A stretch of 64,000 bases of DNA from NCBI GenBank assembly GCA_022769005.1, contig JALEKK010000031.1:1-64000 (forward strand). Reading direction: 5' to 3'. Positions 33,613-42,615 of this stretch are shown here, one piece after another. How positions within the stretch are numbered: the first letter of the stretch is position 1; every line of letters begins with the position of its first letter. This DNA is from Lachnospiraceae bacterium. Its GTDB lineage: Bacteria > Bacillota > Clostridia > Lachnospirales > Lachnospiraceae. Made by a program: the position numbers and the translations under genes. The notes beneath the pieces were generated by a model that was not told the origin of the DNA, searched no databases, and saw only the letters and a list, made by a program, of their open reading frames with translations.

Positions 33613-34722
33613 GTGGCAATAAGAGAAAAAGAATTAGGCAGAATTCGTGAAAATATAATTGAAAACAACGGAGGAATATGTGCATATCACCGTTCAATAC
33701 GAAAGAAATGGATTATTATCGCAGGAATGGCTGTTGCTGTATTGTTCTTCATGATTATATCCGTTAATGCAGGTTCGACCGCCATGTCTCCGTTAGATGT
33801 GTTAAAGACCGTTGTGGGAGCGGGAGATGAAAGAGGATTTATTGTTGTATGGATGCTCAGAATGCCGAGAGTTATCGGAGCTGTTACGGCAGGAGCCGGA
33901 CTTGCCGTTGCCGGATGCGTGATGCAAACATGTTTAAAAAATCCTTTGGCATCACCGTCTACATTGGGAGTTACATCTGCCGCAACCTTCGGAGCAAACG
34001 TGGCAATAATCATTTTCGGTGCCGGTACCGTGATGAGTTCTGCTTCGGAGGCTGTTGCAATAGGCAACCCGTATATTGTCAGCGTATGTGCATTTGTATT
34101 TTCGACAGCCGCAATTTTTTTGATTTTATCACTTTCAAAATTAAGAGGTTTTTCTCCGGAATCCATTGTATTGGCAGGTACCGCTCTCAGTGCACTGTTC
34201 GGCGCCGGGACTACGGTTATCCAATATTTCGGAGATGAAATAAGGATAGCCGCGGCAGTATTTTGGACTTTCGGAGACCTTGGCCGTATTTCGTGGACGG
34301 AGAATGCCATTTTGGGAATTATCACGGCGATATGCATTATTTATTTTATGATGATGCGCTGGAATTATAACGCTCTGTCAAACGGCGAAGATACGGCTAA
34401 GAGTTTGGGAGTAAAGACGGCAAGAGTCAGATTTTTGGGACTTATGGCCGCATCGCTTCTAACAGCAATATCGGTTTCATTTATGGGAACCATAGGATTT
34501 ATAGGACTGATAGCTCCGCAAATTATGAAACGGGTTTTGGGCTCGGATCACAGATTCCTCATTCCGGCTTCGGCGTTGATGGGAAGCATTCTTCTGTTGG
34601 TTGCGGATACATTTGCAAGATCCGTAATGTCACCTGTTGTACTGCCGGTGGGAGCAATAACCTCACTGCTCGGAGCACCCGTGTTTTTTTATATGTTGTT
34701 AAGAGGAAAACGGAAGAAATGA
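33613..34722 (+). CDS. FecCD-family ABC importer permease
   Basis: 369 residues from GTG at 33613, because GGAGG (33603-33607) lies inside the alternative ATG at 33601, which has no site of its own. About nine or ten membrane helices; typical segments RMPRVIGAVTAGAGLAVAGC, NPLASPSTLGVTSAATFGAN and GTIGFIGLIAPQIMKRVLG. The family moves siderophores, heme, cobalamin or oxyanions such as molybdate. The coupling helix region near the C-terminus meets the ATPase encoded by the next gene, with a four-base overlap. Confidence 0.88.
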   Translation: MAIREKELGRIRENIIENNGGICAYHRSIRKKWIIIAGMAVAVLFFMIISVNAGSTAMSPLDVLKTVVGAGDERGFIVVWMLRMPRVIGAVTAGAGLAVAGCVMQTCLKNPLASPSTLGVTSAATFGANVAIIIFGAGTVMSSASEAVAIGNPYIVSVCAFVFSTAAIFLILSLSKLRGFSPESIVLAGTALSALFGAGTTVIQYFGDEIRIAAAVFWTFGDLGRISWTENAILGIITAICIIYFMMMRWNYNALSNGEDTAKSLGVKTARVRFLGLMAASLLTAISVSFMGTIGFIGLIAPQIMKRVLGSDHRFLIPASALMGSILLLVADTFARSVMSPVVLPVGAITSLLGAPVFFYMLLRGKRKK

Positions 34723-35471
34723 ATTTAGAAGTAAAAAATCTTAAATTCTCATACGGACATCACGAAATAGTAAAGGATATCTCGTTTTATGCGGAGACCG
34801 GGGAATTGGTTGCGGTTCTCGGAGTTAACGGAGTCGGAAAATCGACAATGATAAAGTGTATAAACAAAATACATAAACCTGATTCCGGCGAAATATTGAT
34901 AAAAGGAACCGACGTTTCCGCCATGGGAAGCAACGAACTGGCAAGGAATATCGGCTATGTTCCCCAAAGCAGTGAATTTGCTGACGGTACGGTATTTGAT
35001 TCGGTTTTGCTGGGGCGAAAACCGTTTATTAAATGGGACGTTACGGAAAAAGATCTGGAGATCGTACATGAAATATTGCACTTATTGTCTTTGCAGAAAT
35101 ACGCAATGAGAAACGTAACGGAACTCTCCGGAGGAGAAAGACAGAAAGTTGCGATAGCCAGAGCGTTGGCTCAGCAGACGCCTGTATTACTGTTTGATGA
35201 GCCGACAAGTAATCTTGATTTAAAGAATCAGTTGGAAGTATTGAAAATTATAAAGAATATTGTAAAAGATAAGGCGCTTTCTGCAGTTGTTGTCATACAT
35301 GATTTGAATCTTGCTTTAAGATTTGCGGATAAATTTCTCATAATACGGGAAGGAAGAGTATATGATTTCGGCGGAGATGAGATTGTAAACGAAAGAAGTA
35401 TATCCGAAGTTTACGGAGTTTCTGCATCTGTTATTGTTCATGACGGATGCAGAATAGTAGTGCCACAGTGA
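34719..35471 (+). CDS. ABC importer ATPase (FecE/BtuD type)
   Basis: 250 residues, overlapping the permease by ATGA. Walker A GVNGVGKSTM, signature LSGGERQKVAIARAL, Walker B PVLLFDEPTSNLD and switch histidine in VVIHDLN. This is the ATPase of the metal or metal-cofactor importer. Confidence 0.9.
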   Translation: MNLEVKNLKFSYGHHEIVKDISFYAETGELVAVLGVNGVGKSTMIKCINKIHKPDSGEILIKGTDVSAMGSNELARNIGYVPQSSEFADGTVFDSVLLGRKPFIKWDVTEKDLEIVHEILHLLSLQKYAMRNVTELSGGERQKVAIARALAQQTPVLLFDEPTSNLDLKNQLEVLKIIKNIVKDKALSAVVVIHDLNLALRFADKFLIIREGRVYDFGGDEIVNERSISEVYGVSASVIVHDGCRIVVPQ

Positions 35472-35490
35472 GTTTAAAAAGGAGATAAGT

Positions 35491-36639
35491 ATGAATAAAA
35501 ATAAGCTTTTTGCGGTTGCTTTGACGGTATGTGCGGCTTTACCGCTTGCCGCCTGCGGTTCCGGTAAAGAATCATCAACGGAAAGTAAAGCGGTCTCTGA
35601 ATCAGGTGCGGAAAACAAGGAAGATTACGAAGTAACGGATATGCTTGGGAGAACGGTTAAGATTCCGGGTAATGCATCTAAATATGCCTGCATAGGCGCA
35701 GGAGCACTTCGTATGTATACATACGTTGCCGATGACAAAAACCTGGTTGGGGTTGAAGATGTCGAACTTTCCTGGGGAGAGAAAGGGCGCCCTTATAATA
35801 TGTCAATTCCTAATTTAAAAGAACTTCCGGTAATAGGTCCGGGAGGTCCGGGCAACGGTCCTAATGCAGAGGCTTTGTTTGCCGCAAAACCCGATGTAAT
35901 TTTCACCGGATATAATACGGATATTTCAAGTGTTAACGAGTTACAGGAAAAAACGGGAATTCCCGTTGTGGCAATAAGTTACGGAAAGGGTAAGACCGGT
36001 GCGGGTAAAATATTCGACCGTAACATTTACGATTCCATATCTCTTGTGGGAAAGATAACAGGTAATGAGGATAGGGCGAATGATGTTGTAAGTTACATTC
36101 AGGCAGCAAAGACGGATCTGGAGAAACGTACGGAAAATGTGAATCCGGTAAGAGTATATCTGGGAGCGCAGTCATTTAAAGGGGCACACGGCATAGAGAG
36201 CACAACCGGAGATTATGAGATATTCGATGTTTTAAAAGCAAAAAATGTCGTAAATGAAAAAGGTATAAACGATTACATTATGCTTGATAAAGAAACTGTT
36301 TTGGAGTTAGATCCGGAGGTTATTATATTGGATGCCGGCGGAATGTCTCTTGTAAAGGAAGATTATAATAACAATCCCGATTTCTATAAATCGCTGTCGG
36401 CGGTAAGAAACGGTAAAACATATATACAAATGCCGTTTAATAATTACATAACCAATATAGATATTGCCCTTGCGGATGCGTATTATACAGGCAAGGTATT
36501 GTATCCGGATGCATTTTCAGATATTGATCCGGCTGAGAAGTTTGACGAGATAACGCAATATCTTCTCGGCATTAACGCATATGAAAAAATTGCTTCACAA
36601 TATCACGGGGGATATCAACAGGCAAATTTTGATAAATAA
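35491..36639 (+). CDS. Metal/cofactor-binding lipoprotein (FecB/BtuF/MolA-type)
   Basis: 382 residues. Lipobox LAAC with the lipidated cysteine at 22. The helical-backbone binding protein fold is shown by DMLGRTVKIPGNASKYACIG near 50-70, and by PDVIFTG and DPEVIILDAGG. The GPGGPGNGPNAEALFAAKPD loop is notable. Substrate could be a siderophore, a corrinoid or a metal oxyanion; MolA of Haemophilus belongs to this fold and carries molybdate or tungstate. It lies 19 bases after the ATPase gene. Confidence 0.82.
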   Translation: MNKNKLFAVALTVCAALPLAACGSGKESSTESKAVSESGAENKEDYEVTDMLGRTVKIPGNASKYACIGAGALRMYTYVADDKNLVGVEDVELSWGEKGRPYNMSIPNLKELPVIGPGGPGNGPNAEALFAAKPDVIFTGYNTDISSVNELQEKTGIPVVAISYGKGKTGAGKIFDRNIYDSISLVGKITGNEDRANDVVSYIQAAKTDLEKRTENVNPVRVYLGAQSFKGAHGIESTTGDYEIFDVLKAKNVVNEKGINDYIMLDKETVLELDPEVIILDAGGMSLVKEDYNNNPDFYKSLSAVRNGKTYIQMPFNNYITNIDIALADAYYTGKVLYPDAFSDIDPAEKFDEITQYLLGINAYEKIASQYHGGYQQANFDK

Positions 36640-36666
36640 TGATTAAAATACGAAAGGGGGATATTT

Positions 36667-37200
36667 ATGGTTAATAAAGAGAAACTTTGGGAGAGAGCCG
36701 CGGACTTTCACGGACATGTATGCGGTGGATTAACGATAGGATACAAAGCCTCTCTGTATGCCGCTGATTTATTAAATTTAAATTTTTCGGATGACGAAGA
36801 AATAGTTTGTATCGCAGAAAATGACGCATGCGGCTGTGACGCAATACAGTCTGTATTGGGATGCAGCGTGGGAAAAGGCAACCTTCTGTTTCATATGAGG
36901 GGTAAACAGGCGTTTTCATTTTATAACAGAAAAACAGGTAAATCGGTTCGCCTTGTTTTAAAGGACAAGCCTGAAGGTATGACAAAGGAAGAGAGTTTTG
37001 AGTATTACCGGGGATGTGAGCCTGAAGAGATGTTTGACGTAAAAGAAACAACCATAAAGCTTCCGACGCAGGCAAAGCTTTTTGATTCATATAAATGTGA
37101 ATGCTGCGGTGAAGTAACCGGAGCAAATTGGATAAGAATACAAAACGGAAAGAAAGTTTGCTTAGACTGTTATGATCACTATGACCGTTTTAATGTATAA
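36667..37200 (+). CDS. FmdE-family protein with C-terminal zinc ribbon
   Basis: 177 residues. The FmdE core begins DFHGHVCGGLTIGYKASLYA with its conserved His and Cys, and includes DACGCDAIQSVLGCS. The C-terminus is a zinc ribbon, CECCGEV then VCLDCY. FmdE proteins lie in molybdenum formylmethanofuran dehydrogenase operons of archaea and next to metal importers in bacteria; the molecular role is unknown. Here it ends a five-gene cluster with a methyltransferase and importer, which suggests handling of the imported metal. Confidence 0.87.
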   Translation: MVNKEKLWERAADFHGHVCGGLTIGYKASLYAADLLNLNFSDDEEIVCIAENDACGCDAIQSVLGCSVGKGNLLFHMRGKQAFSFYNRKTGKSVRLVLKDKPEGMTKEESFEYYRGCEPEEMFDVKETTIKLPTQAKLFDSYKCECCGEVTGANWIRIQNGKKVCLDCYDHYDRFNV

Positions 37201-37232
37201 TCCGTTACACTGTGTAAAAAAGTGCCGTATCA

Positions 37233-37258
37233 GGTGTTTTGTAAATTGACACCGTTTT
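37233..37258 (+). terminator. Short hairpin after the FmdE gene
   Basis: GGTGT (37233-37237) pairs with ACACC (37249-37253), followed by GTTTTT. Short stem, so modest strength. Confidence 0.45.
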
Positions 37259-37409
37259 TGAATTTCTATACTTTCAGAATATGATTTTTACATGAAATAT
37301 TTATGTTATTCAATGTGACTATGTCACTGAAGAGCATATATGAATAAGATAATCTTTAGTAAATAAAAAATAACAATATTTAATTTGAAAGTATACGGAG
37401 GAAATAAAA

Positions 37410-37730
37410 ATGGGTTTCTTTGGATTTTCAAGACAACCTGACATTAACACGGGTGTGGCTGAATATAAGAATACGGAAGGAGCGGTACTTGTGGATGTAA
37501 GGAACATCGGCGAGTATGCCGCCGGACACATAGAGGGAAGTATTAATGTTCCGTTACAGTTTATAACGGATATAAAAGGAAGAGTAACGGATCTTAATAC
37601 TCCGCTGTTTGTATATTGTCTGAGCGGAGGACGAAGTGAGCAGGCCGCTTTATTGCTGAAGAGAATCGGATACACCAATGTCAAAAACATAGGCGGAATC
37701 AATTCCTATACAGGCAGGGTCGTGAGATAA
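37410..37730 (+). CDS. Single-domain rhodanese-like protein
   Basis: 106 residues. VLVDVRNIGEYAAGHIEGSINVP is the CDC25/rhodanese signature, and VYCLSGGRS carries the active-site cysteine C70 with a six-residue loop (CLSGGR), the size expected for sulfurtransferases. It may transfer sulfane sulfur to a small acceptor. It is monocistronic with ACGGAGG upstream. Confidence 0.9.
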   Translation: MGFFGFSRQPDINTGVAEYKNTEGAVLVDVRNIGEYAAGHIEGSINVPLQFITDIKGRVTDLNTPLFVYCLSGGRSEQAALLLKRIGYTNVKNIGGINSYTGRVVR

Positions 37731-37768
37731 AAATCAAAAACCAAAATAATTACTGCCATGAAATTGCA

Positions 37769-37797
37769 TTGAAAAAGTGCAGAAATCGTGGTAGTAT
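37769..37797 (+). promoter_or_regulatory. Promoter of the CofE-like gene
   Basis: TTGAAA (37769-37774), 17-base spacer, TAGTAT (37792-37797), about 35 bases before the start. Confidence 0.55.
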
Positions 37798-37831
37798 TTT
37801 TGTTGTTGATTTTTAGTAAAAGAGGATGCAT

Positions 37832-39022
37832 ATGGAAAGAATTACTGGAACTATTTCACGAGGATTGCGTGCGCCGATTATCAAGCAGGGAGATGATTTA
37901 AAGAATATCCTTGTAGATACCGTATTAAAGGCGCAGGAACAAAATGAATTCACTATCGGAGATAAGGACATTATAGCCCTTACGGAGTCAATACTTGCAA
38001 GAAGCCAGGGCAATTATTGTACGGTTGACGACATTGCGAGCGATGTAAAAGATAAATTCGGAGATAGTACAATAGGTGTTATTTTCCCGATTTTAAGCAG
38101 AAATCGTTTTGCGATTGTTTTAAGAGGCTTTGCCAGAGGTGCTAAGAAGATTGTTCTTCAATTGGGATATCCGTCTGATGAAGTAGGTAATCATTTGGTT
38201 GACTATGATGCGTTGGACGCAGCGGGAGTCGATCCTTACGAAGATGTGCTTACGGAAGATGAATTTGTAGAGAAGTTCGGAAGACCTCGTCATACATTTA
38301 CGGGTGTTGACTACGTGTCTTATTATAAAGATATTATTCAGTCAGAGGGATGTGAAGTAGAGATTATTTTCGCGAATAAACCGAAAGCGATTCTTTCATA
38401 TACAGACTGTGTTTTAAATTGTGACATTCATACGAGATTTCGTACAAAACGTTTATTAACGAGTGCGGGAGCAAAAAAAGTATACGGTATGGATGATATT
38501 ATGACGGCTCCGAGAAACGGAAGCGGTTATAATGACAAGTACGGATTGCTCGGATCAAATAAGGCAACTGAAGAATCCATAAAGTTATTCCCTATTAACT
38601 GTATGGAATTTGTGGAATCCGTTCAAAAGCTTATGTTTGAAAAAACAGGTAAACTTGTTGAAGTAATGGTATACGGTGACGGAGCATTTAAAGACCCTAT
38701 CGGAAAGATATGGGAACTTGCGGATCCTGTTGTATCTCCCGGATATACCGACGGACTTGAAGGAGCGCCGAATGAGCTGAAGCTTAAGTATCTTGCGGAT
38801 AACAAGTATGCTGACTTAAAGGGCGAGGAGCTTAAGGAAGCAATTAAAAAATCTATTACGGAAAAAGACTCTCAACTTAAAGGTCAGATGGCTTCAGAGG
38901 GAACAACACCCCGCAGATTGGCAGATTTAGTCGGTTCCCTGGCGGATCTTACATCAGGTTCCGGTGATAAAGGTACACCATTTGTATATATTCAGGGATA
39001 CTTTGATAATTATACAGACTAA
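37832..39022 (+). CDS. CofE-like (coenzyme F420-0:gamma-glutamyl ligase family) protein
   Basis: 396 residues from the ATG at 37832, six bases after AGAGG; the ATG at 37826 sits on the site. ITGTISRGLRAPIIKQGDDL at the start and DKDIIALTESILARSQGN, then YGDGAFKDPIGKIWELADPV, match the F420-0 ligase fold. Only about 250 residues make up canonical CofE; this is a longer Firmicute form. The organism type is not known to make F420, so the real product, perhaps another gamma-glutamyl amide, is unknown. Confidence 0.75.
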   Translation: MERITGTISRGLRAPIIKQGDDLKNILVDTVLKAQEQNEFTIGDKDIIALTESILARSQGNYCTVDDIASDVKDKFGDSTIGVIFPILSRNRFAIVLRGFARGAKKIVLQLGYPSDEVGNHLVDYDALDAAGVDPYEDVLTEDEFVEKFGRPRHTFTGVDYVSYYKDIIQSEGCEVEIIFANKPKAILSYTDCVLNCDIHTRFRTKRLLTSAGAKKVYGMDDIMTAPRNGSGYNDKYGLLGSNKATEESIKLFPINCMEFVESVQKLMFEKTGKLVEVMVYGDGAFKDPIGKIWELADPVVSPGYTDGLEGAPNELKLKYLADNKYADLKGEELKEAIKKSITEKDSQLKGQMASEGTTPRRLADLVGSLADLTSGSGDKGTPFVYIQGYFDNYTD

Positions 39023-39030
39023 TATTTAAC

Positions 39031-39083
39031 AAAATCACTTTTTCGCGTAATTGAATTTTATTAAGCGGAGAAGTGATTTTTTT
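39031..39083 (+). terminator. Intrinsic terminator
   Basis: AAAATCACTT (39031-39040) pairs with AAGTGATTTT (39071-39080), followed by more T. Confidence 0.75.
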
Positions 39084-39111
39084 GCTCTATGGGTAATATG
39101 GGAGGAATTTT

Positions 39112-39525
39112 ATGACAGTTGCACAGATTATTGTTGTTATTGTGGCATCTGCGGCCGGATTTGCAGGTATAATGCTGAGCTTATATGTTAAAAAACACAA
39201 TAAGGATTTTGAAGAATTTAAAGTAGAGGATGACACATTGTACTTTTCAAAAGGACTCGGCGCGTTCAGAAAGACAAAAAGCGTAAAAAGAGAAGATGTT
39301 TCCGAAGTCAGATTCGAAATAAAGACTAATAAGAGAAACAGCTACGGTGTTGCGCTTATCATCAGAAAGAACGGATTAAAACCCGTTAAATGTACATTCT
39401 CAAGTGCCATGTACTACAAAGAAGATAAAATGGTAAACTCAATTGACGATATGGAGTTGACCGTCGAAATGGTAATGAGATATTTAAGACAGAATAAGTT
39501 CATATGCAGAAAAATTGTTCAATGA
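39112..39525 (+). CDS. Membrane-anchored hypothetical protein (PH-like cytosolic domain possible)
   Basis: 137 residues. One N-terminal helix (about 3-25, AQIIVVIVASAAGFAGIMLSLY) then a basic stop and a soluble beta-rich domain (KVEDDTLYFSKGLGAFRKTKS, EVRFEIKTNKRNSYGVALII). The strand-rich pattern resembles bacterial PH-like domains. No enzyme motif. GGGAGG precedes the ATG. Confidence 0.6.
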   Translation: MTVAQIIVVIVASAAGFAGIMLSLYVKKHNKDFEEFKVEDDTLYFSKGLGAFRKTKSVKREDVSEVRFEIKTNKRNSYGVALIIRKNGLKPVKCTFSSAMYYKEDKMVNSIDDMELTVEMVMRYLRQNKFICRKIVQ

Positions 39526-39579
39526 GTCAGATGATTTTAATAAAATAACAAAGATCGTTTTATTTTACGGGAGAATGGC

Positions 39580-40308
39580 ATGCGTTTAGATAAATACCTG
39601 GCTGATATGGGTCTCGGTACACGAAGTGAACTGAAAAAAGCCATAAGAAAAGGAGCCGCCCGTGTAAACGGTGTTGCGGAAAAGGATCCGGGGGCGTCTG
39701 TATCTCCTGAAGATAATATATTTTGGTATGACGAGCCGGTAGAGTATGAAGCTTTTGCATATTATATGTTGAATAAGCCTGCGGGCACGGTCTCCGCTAC
39801 GGTAGACAGTAAGCATAAAACAGTGACGGATTTAATTTACGAATACGAAGAGTCGGAAGATAAGGTCAACATAACGGTCAGAAAAGACTTATTTCCCGTC
39901 GGAAGGCTTGATATAGATACGGAGGGTCTGCTTATTATTACAAATGACGGTGAATTGGCACACAAGTTATTGTCTCCTAAGCGCCACGTGGATAAGACTT
40001 ACTTTGTACGCCTTGACAAAGCCGCCACGTCGGATGATGCAGAGCTTTTTGCAAAGGGGTTCAGAGTTGACGATGAGCTTACGGCAATGCCGTCAAAGCT
40101 TGATATTCTTCCTGATAAAAACGAAGCATTAATAACCGTTCGGGAGGGGAAGTTTCATCAGGTTAAAAGGATGTTTTCGGCCGTGGGAAAAGAAGTTACA
40201 TATCTTAAAAGAATTTCTATGGGGCCGATAGCGCTTGATGAGTCGCTTCCGGTTGGATCATGCAGAAGACTGACTGAAAATGAAATTGCTTTATTGAAAA
40301 ATACATAA
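39580..40308 (+). CDS. rsuA: 16S rRNA pseudouridine synthase (RsuA family)
   Basis: 242 residues. S4 domain at 1-50 (MRLDKYLADMGLGTRSELKK), then the catalytic GRLDIDTEGLLIITNDG with its aspartate, and KTYFVRL and REGKFHQVKRMF downstream. RsuA modifies U516 of 16S rRNA; close relatives RluE or RluF act on 23S. The assignment to RsuA rests on length and S4 presence. Confidence 0.88.
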   Translation: MRLDKYLADMGLGTRSELKKAIRKGAARVNGVAEKDPGASVSPEDNIFWYDEPVEYEAFAYYMLNKPAGTVSATVDSKHKTVTDLIYEYEESEDKVNITVRKDLFPVGRLDIDTEGLLIITNDGELAHKLLSPKRHVDKTYFVRLDKAATSDDAELFAKGFRVDDELTAMPSKLDILPDKNEALITVREGKFHQVKRMFSAVGKEVTYLKRISMGPIALDESLPVGSCRRLTENEIALLKNT

Positions 40309-40342
40309 GTATAACATATATAAATACCGAGAGGGTGATAAT

Positions 40343-41464
40343 ATGTCAGAGACGGAAAAGAAAGAAACGGGTAAACTCGGATTTGGTCTGATGAGGCTGC
40401 CGAGGAGGTTGTTCAGCACGGATATACCTCAAACAAAGAAAATGGTTGATATGTTTATGGCGGCGGGATTCACATATTTTGATACGGCTCACATTTATCC
40501 GGGATCCGAAAAAGCAACAAAAAAAGCTCTTGTTGACAGATATCCGAGAGAATCTTTTACCCTCGCAACAAAGCTTTTTGCCGCATTATCTCCAACGGCA
40601 AAAATGGCAAAGCAGCAGTTTTATACAAGTCTTGAGCGTACAGGAGCAGGTTATTTTGACCATTACCTGTTACATTCTCTTATGGGATTTAATTATAACA
40701 GGTATGAGAAGCTTGGAATTTGGGAATTTGCCGAAGAGCAAAAGGCAAAGGGCCTGATTAAACATATCGGATTCTCTTTTCACGACGGACCGGAACTGCT
40801 TGATGAATTACTGGAAAAACATCCGGATGTGGATTTTGTACAACTGCAGATTAACTATGCGGATTGGGAGAATCCGTCGGTATCTTCGAGAGCCAATTAT
40901 GAAGTTGCGCGTAAGCACGGTAAGTCAATTGTTGTAATGGAACCGGTAAAGGGCGGGAAGCTTGCAAACCCTCCGGAAAAGGTACGTGAATTATTTGATT
41001 CATATGCTCCTAACATGTCATATGCTTCATGGGCCATAAGATTTGCAGCATCATTGGACGGGATTTTAACCGTTTTATCCGGCATGTCAGACGTGAAACA
41101 AATGGCTGACAATTTGTCATACATGAAGGATTTTAAGCCGTTAAACGACGAAGAGAGGGAAATAATAAGAAAGGCCAGAGAAATCATCGGCAAATCTTCT
41201 CTTATTCCATGTACGGGATGTGGTTATTGTGTGGAAGGTTGCCCTAAAAACATACCTATTCCGGATATATTCGAAGCCATGAATAAAAGGCTGGGTAACG
41301 GTTTGATTGACGAAGCGAAGAGAGATTACGGAAATGCCGTAAAAGGAAAGGGAAGGGCAGATGAATGTATTGCCTGCGGAAAGTGCGAACAGGTATGTAC
41401 TCAGCATATAGATATTATTAATCAGCTTAAGATCTGCTCCTCAAATTTTGAAAATATTAACTGA
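40343..41464 (+). CDS. Aldo/keto reductase with C-terminal ferredoxin-like Fe-S domain
   Basis: 373 residues. TIM-barrel reductase with FDTAHIYPGSE (catalytic D and Y), TLATKL and DHYLLHSL, and the phosphate site ending MEPVKGGKLA. The C-terminus holds CTGCGYCVEGCPKNIP and CIACGKCEQVCTQHIDI, two cluster motifs. Such proteins are frequent in anaerobes and may couple NADPH and ferredoxin. Substrate unknown. Followed by a terminator. Confidence 0.87.
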   Translation: MSETEKKETGKLGFGLMRLPRRLFSTDIPQTKKMVDMFMAAGFTYFDTAHIYPGSEKATKKALVDRYPRESFTLATKLFAALSPTAKMAKQQFYTSLERTGAGYFDHYLLHSLMGFNYNRYEKLGIWEFAEEQKAKGLIKHIGFSFHDGPELLDELLEKHPDVDFVQLQINYADWENPSVSSRANYEVARKHGKSIVVMEPVKGGKLANPPEKVRELFDSYAPNMSYASWAIRFAASLDGILTVLSGMSDVKQMADNLSYMKDFKPLNDEEREIIRKAREIIGKSSLIPCTGCGYCVEGCPKNIPIPDIFEAMNKRLGNGLIDEAKRDYGNAVKGKGRADECIACGKCEQVCTQHIDIINQLKICSSNFENIN

Positions 41465-41514
41465 CAGTGTATTATATGATATAATCGGTCGAGTTAAAAA
41501 TACATTTTGTTTTG

Positions 41515-41546
41515 ACCCTGTAAAGCATTGCTTTGCAGGGTTATTG
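41515..41546 (+). terminator. Terminator after the aldo/keto reductase
   Basis: ACCCTG (41515-41520) pairs with CAGGGT (41536-41541); the inner AAAGC/GCTTT extends the stem. TATTGTT follows. Confidence 0.7.
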
Positions 41547-41591
41547 TTAAAAATGGGCAATGATTATATTATACGCAAATCGGGTAGTTTT

Positions 41592-42524
41592 ATGAAAAAT
41601 TTGACTTTAAATACATTAAAAAACGCAAAAAACAGTATAGAGCAATTTCTTTTGTCTGAATCTGTTGTATCAGACAGGTTTGAAGCTTCATCCGAAGCAT
41701 CGATTATTCTGTGTGAAGTTCATAAATGCAAAAAAGCGGACATTGTATTTAATCCTGAGGATGAACTTAATGATGATGAGATCAGACAAATAAACGAAGT
41801 GATCGGGAAAAGAAAAGAGAGGATTCCTCTGCAGTATATATTCGGGAAAGCGCCGTTTTACGGAAGGGAATTCAAAGTAACAGCCGACACTCTCATACCA
41901 AGATTTGACACGGAAGTATTGGTTGAATATACGCTGGATATTATCCGATCATATATTGCAGACGTTCGGAATGATAACGGTACATTAAATGTATTGGATA
42001 TGTGTACGGGATCGGGTTGTATTATAATAACCTTGGCAAAGGAACTTGAAAAAATGTCTGACATACATTTTGCGGCGACGGATATAGATCATAATACATT
42101 AAACGTGGCCCGTGAAAATGCAAAGAATCTCGGAGCAGAAGTAATGTTCATAGAGAGTGACATTTTTAAATCAGATTACTTTAAAAATAAAGAAAACAGT
42201 ATTGACATATTGGTATCCAATCCGCCGTATATTACTGAGGAAGTCATAAAAACCCTCGAGCCGGAAGTAAAACATGAACCGTATAAGGCGCTTTACGGCG
42301 GAGAAGACGGATTGTACTTCTACAGAAAAATAGCCGAAGAAGCATATGACAGAATAAAAGACAACGGAAGTCTTGTATTTGAAGTGGGATATGACGAAGG
42401 AGAAAGCGTATGCGACATATTAAAGAAAGCCGGTTATGTGAATATTGAGATTATAAAGGATCTTGCAGGAAATGACAGAGTCGTAACCGGAACAAAGCAA
42501 TGTAAAATAACCTCACATACATAG
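41592..42524 (+). CDS. prmC: Peptide chain release factor N5-glutamine methyltransferase
   Basis: 310 residues from the ATG at 41592. The open frame reaches back to 41448, but that would cross the terminator and overlap the reductase gene; MKNLTLNTLKNAKNSIEQFL is the usual PrmC start. An N-terminal helical domain is followed by VLDMCTGSGCIIITLAKEL (SAM motif I) and SNPPYI (catalytic). It methylates the GGQ glutamine of release factors. prfA follows 91 bases downstream, so the pair is functionally linked. Confidence 0.92.
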   Translation: MKNLTLNTLKNAKNSIEQFLLSESVVSDRFEASSEASIILCEVHKCKKADIVFNPEDELNDDEIRQINEVIGKRKERIPLQYIFGKAPFYGREFKVTADTLIPRFDTEVLVEYTLDIIRSYIADVRNDNGTLNVLDMCTGSGCIIITLAKELEKMSDIHFAATDIDHNTLNVARENAKNLGAEVMFIESDIFKSDYFKNKENSIDILVSNPPYITEEVIKTLEPEVKHEPYKALYGGEDGLYFYRKIAEEAYDRIKDNGSLVFEVGYDEGESVCDILKKAGYVNIEIIKDLAGNDRVVTGTKQCKITSHT

Positions 42525-42615
42525 GTGTTGCATATATTGAAGTCCGGAATGTGAATAATTCGCATTTTAATGTAAAAGCACATAAATTATTTCGTTATAT
42601 AAAAGGAGATATAAG

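Noticed and set aside
33687-34337. 216-codon minus-strand frame opposite the FecCD permease
   Set aside because: A shadow of the hydrophobic permease codons; no RBS and no recognisable domain.
41448-41591. Long N-terminal extension of PrmC
   Set aside because: It overlaps the upstream reductase gene and crosses a terminator hairpin; PrmC proteins start at the equivalent of 41592.
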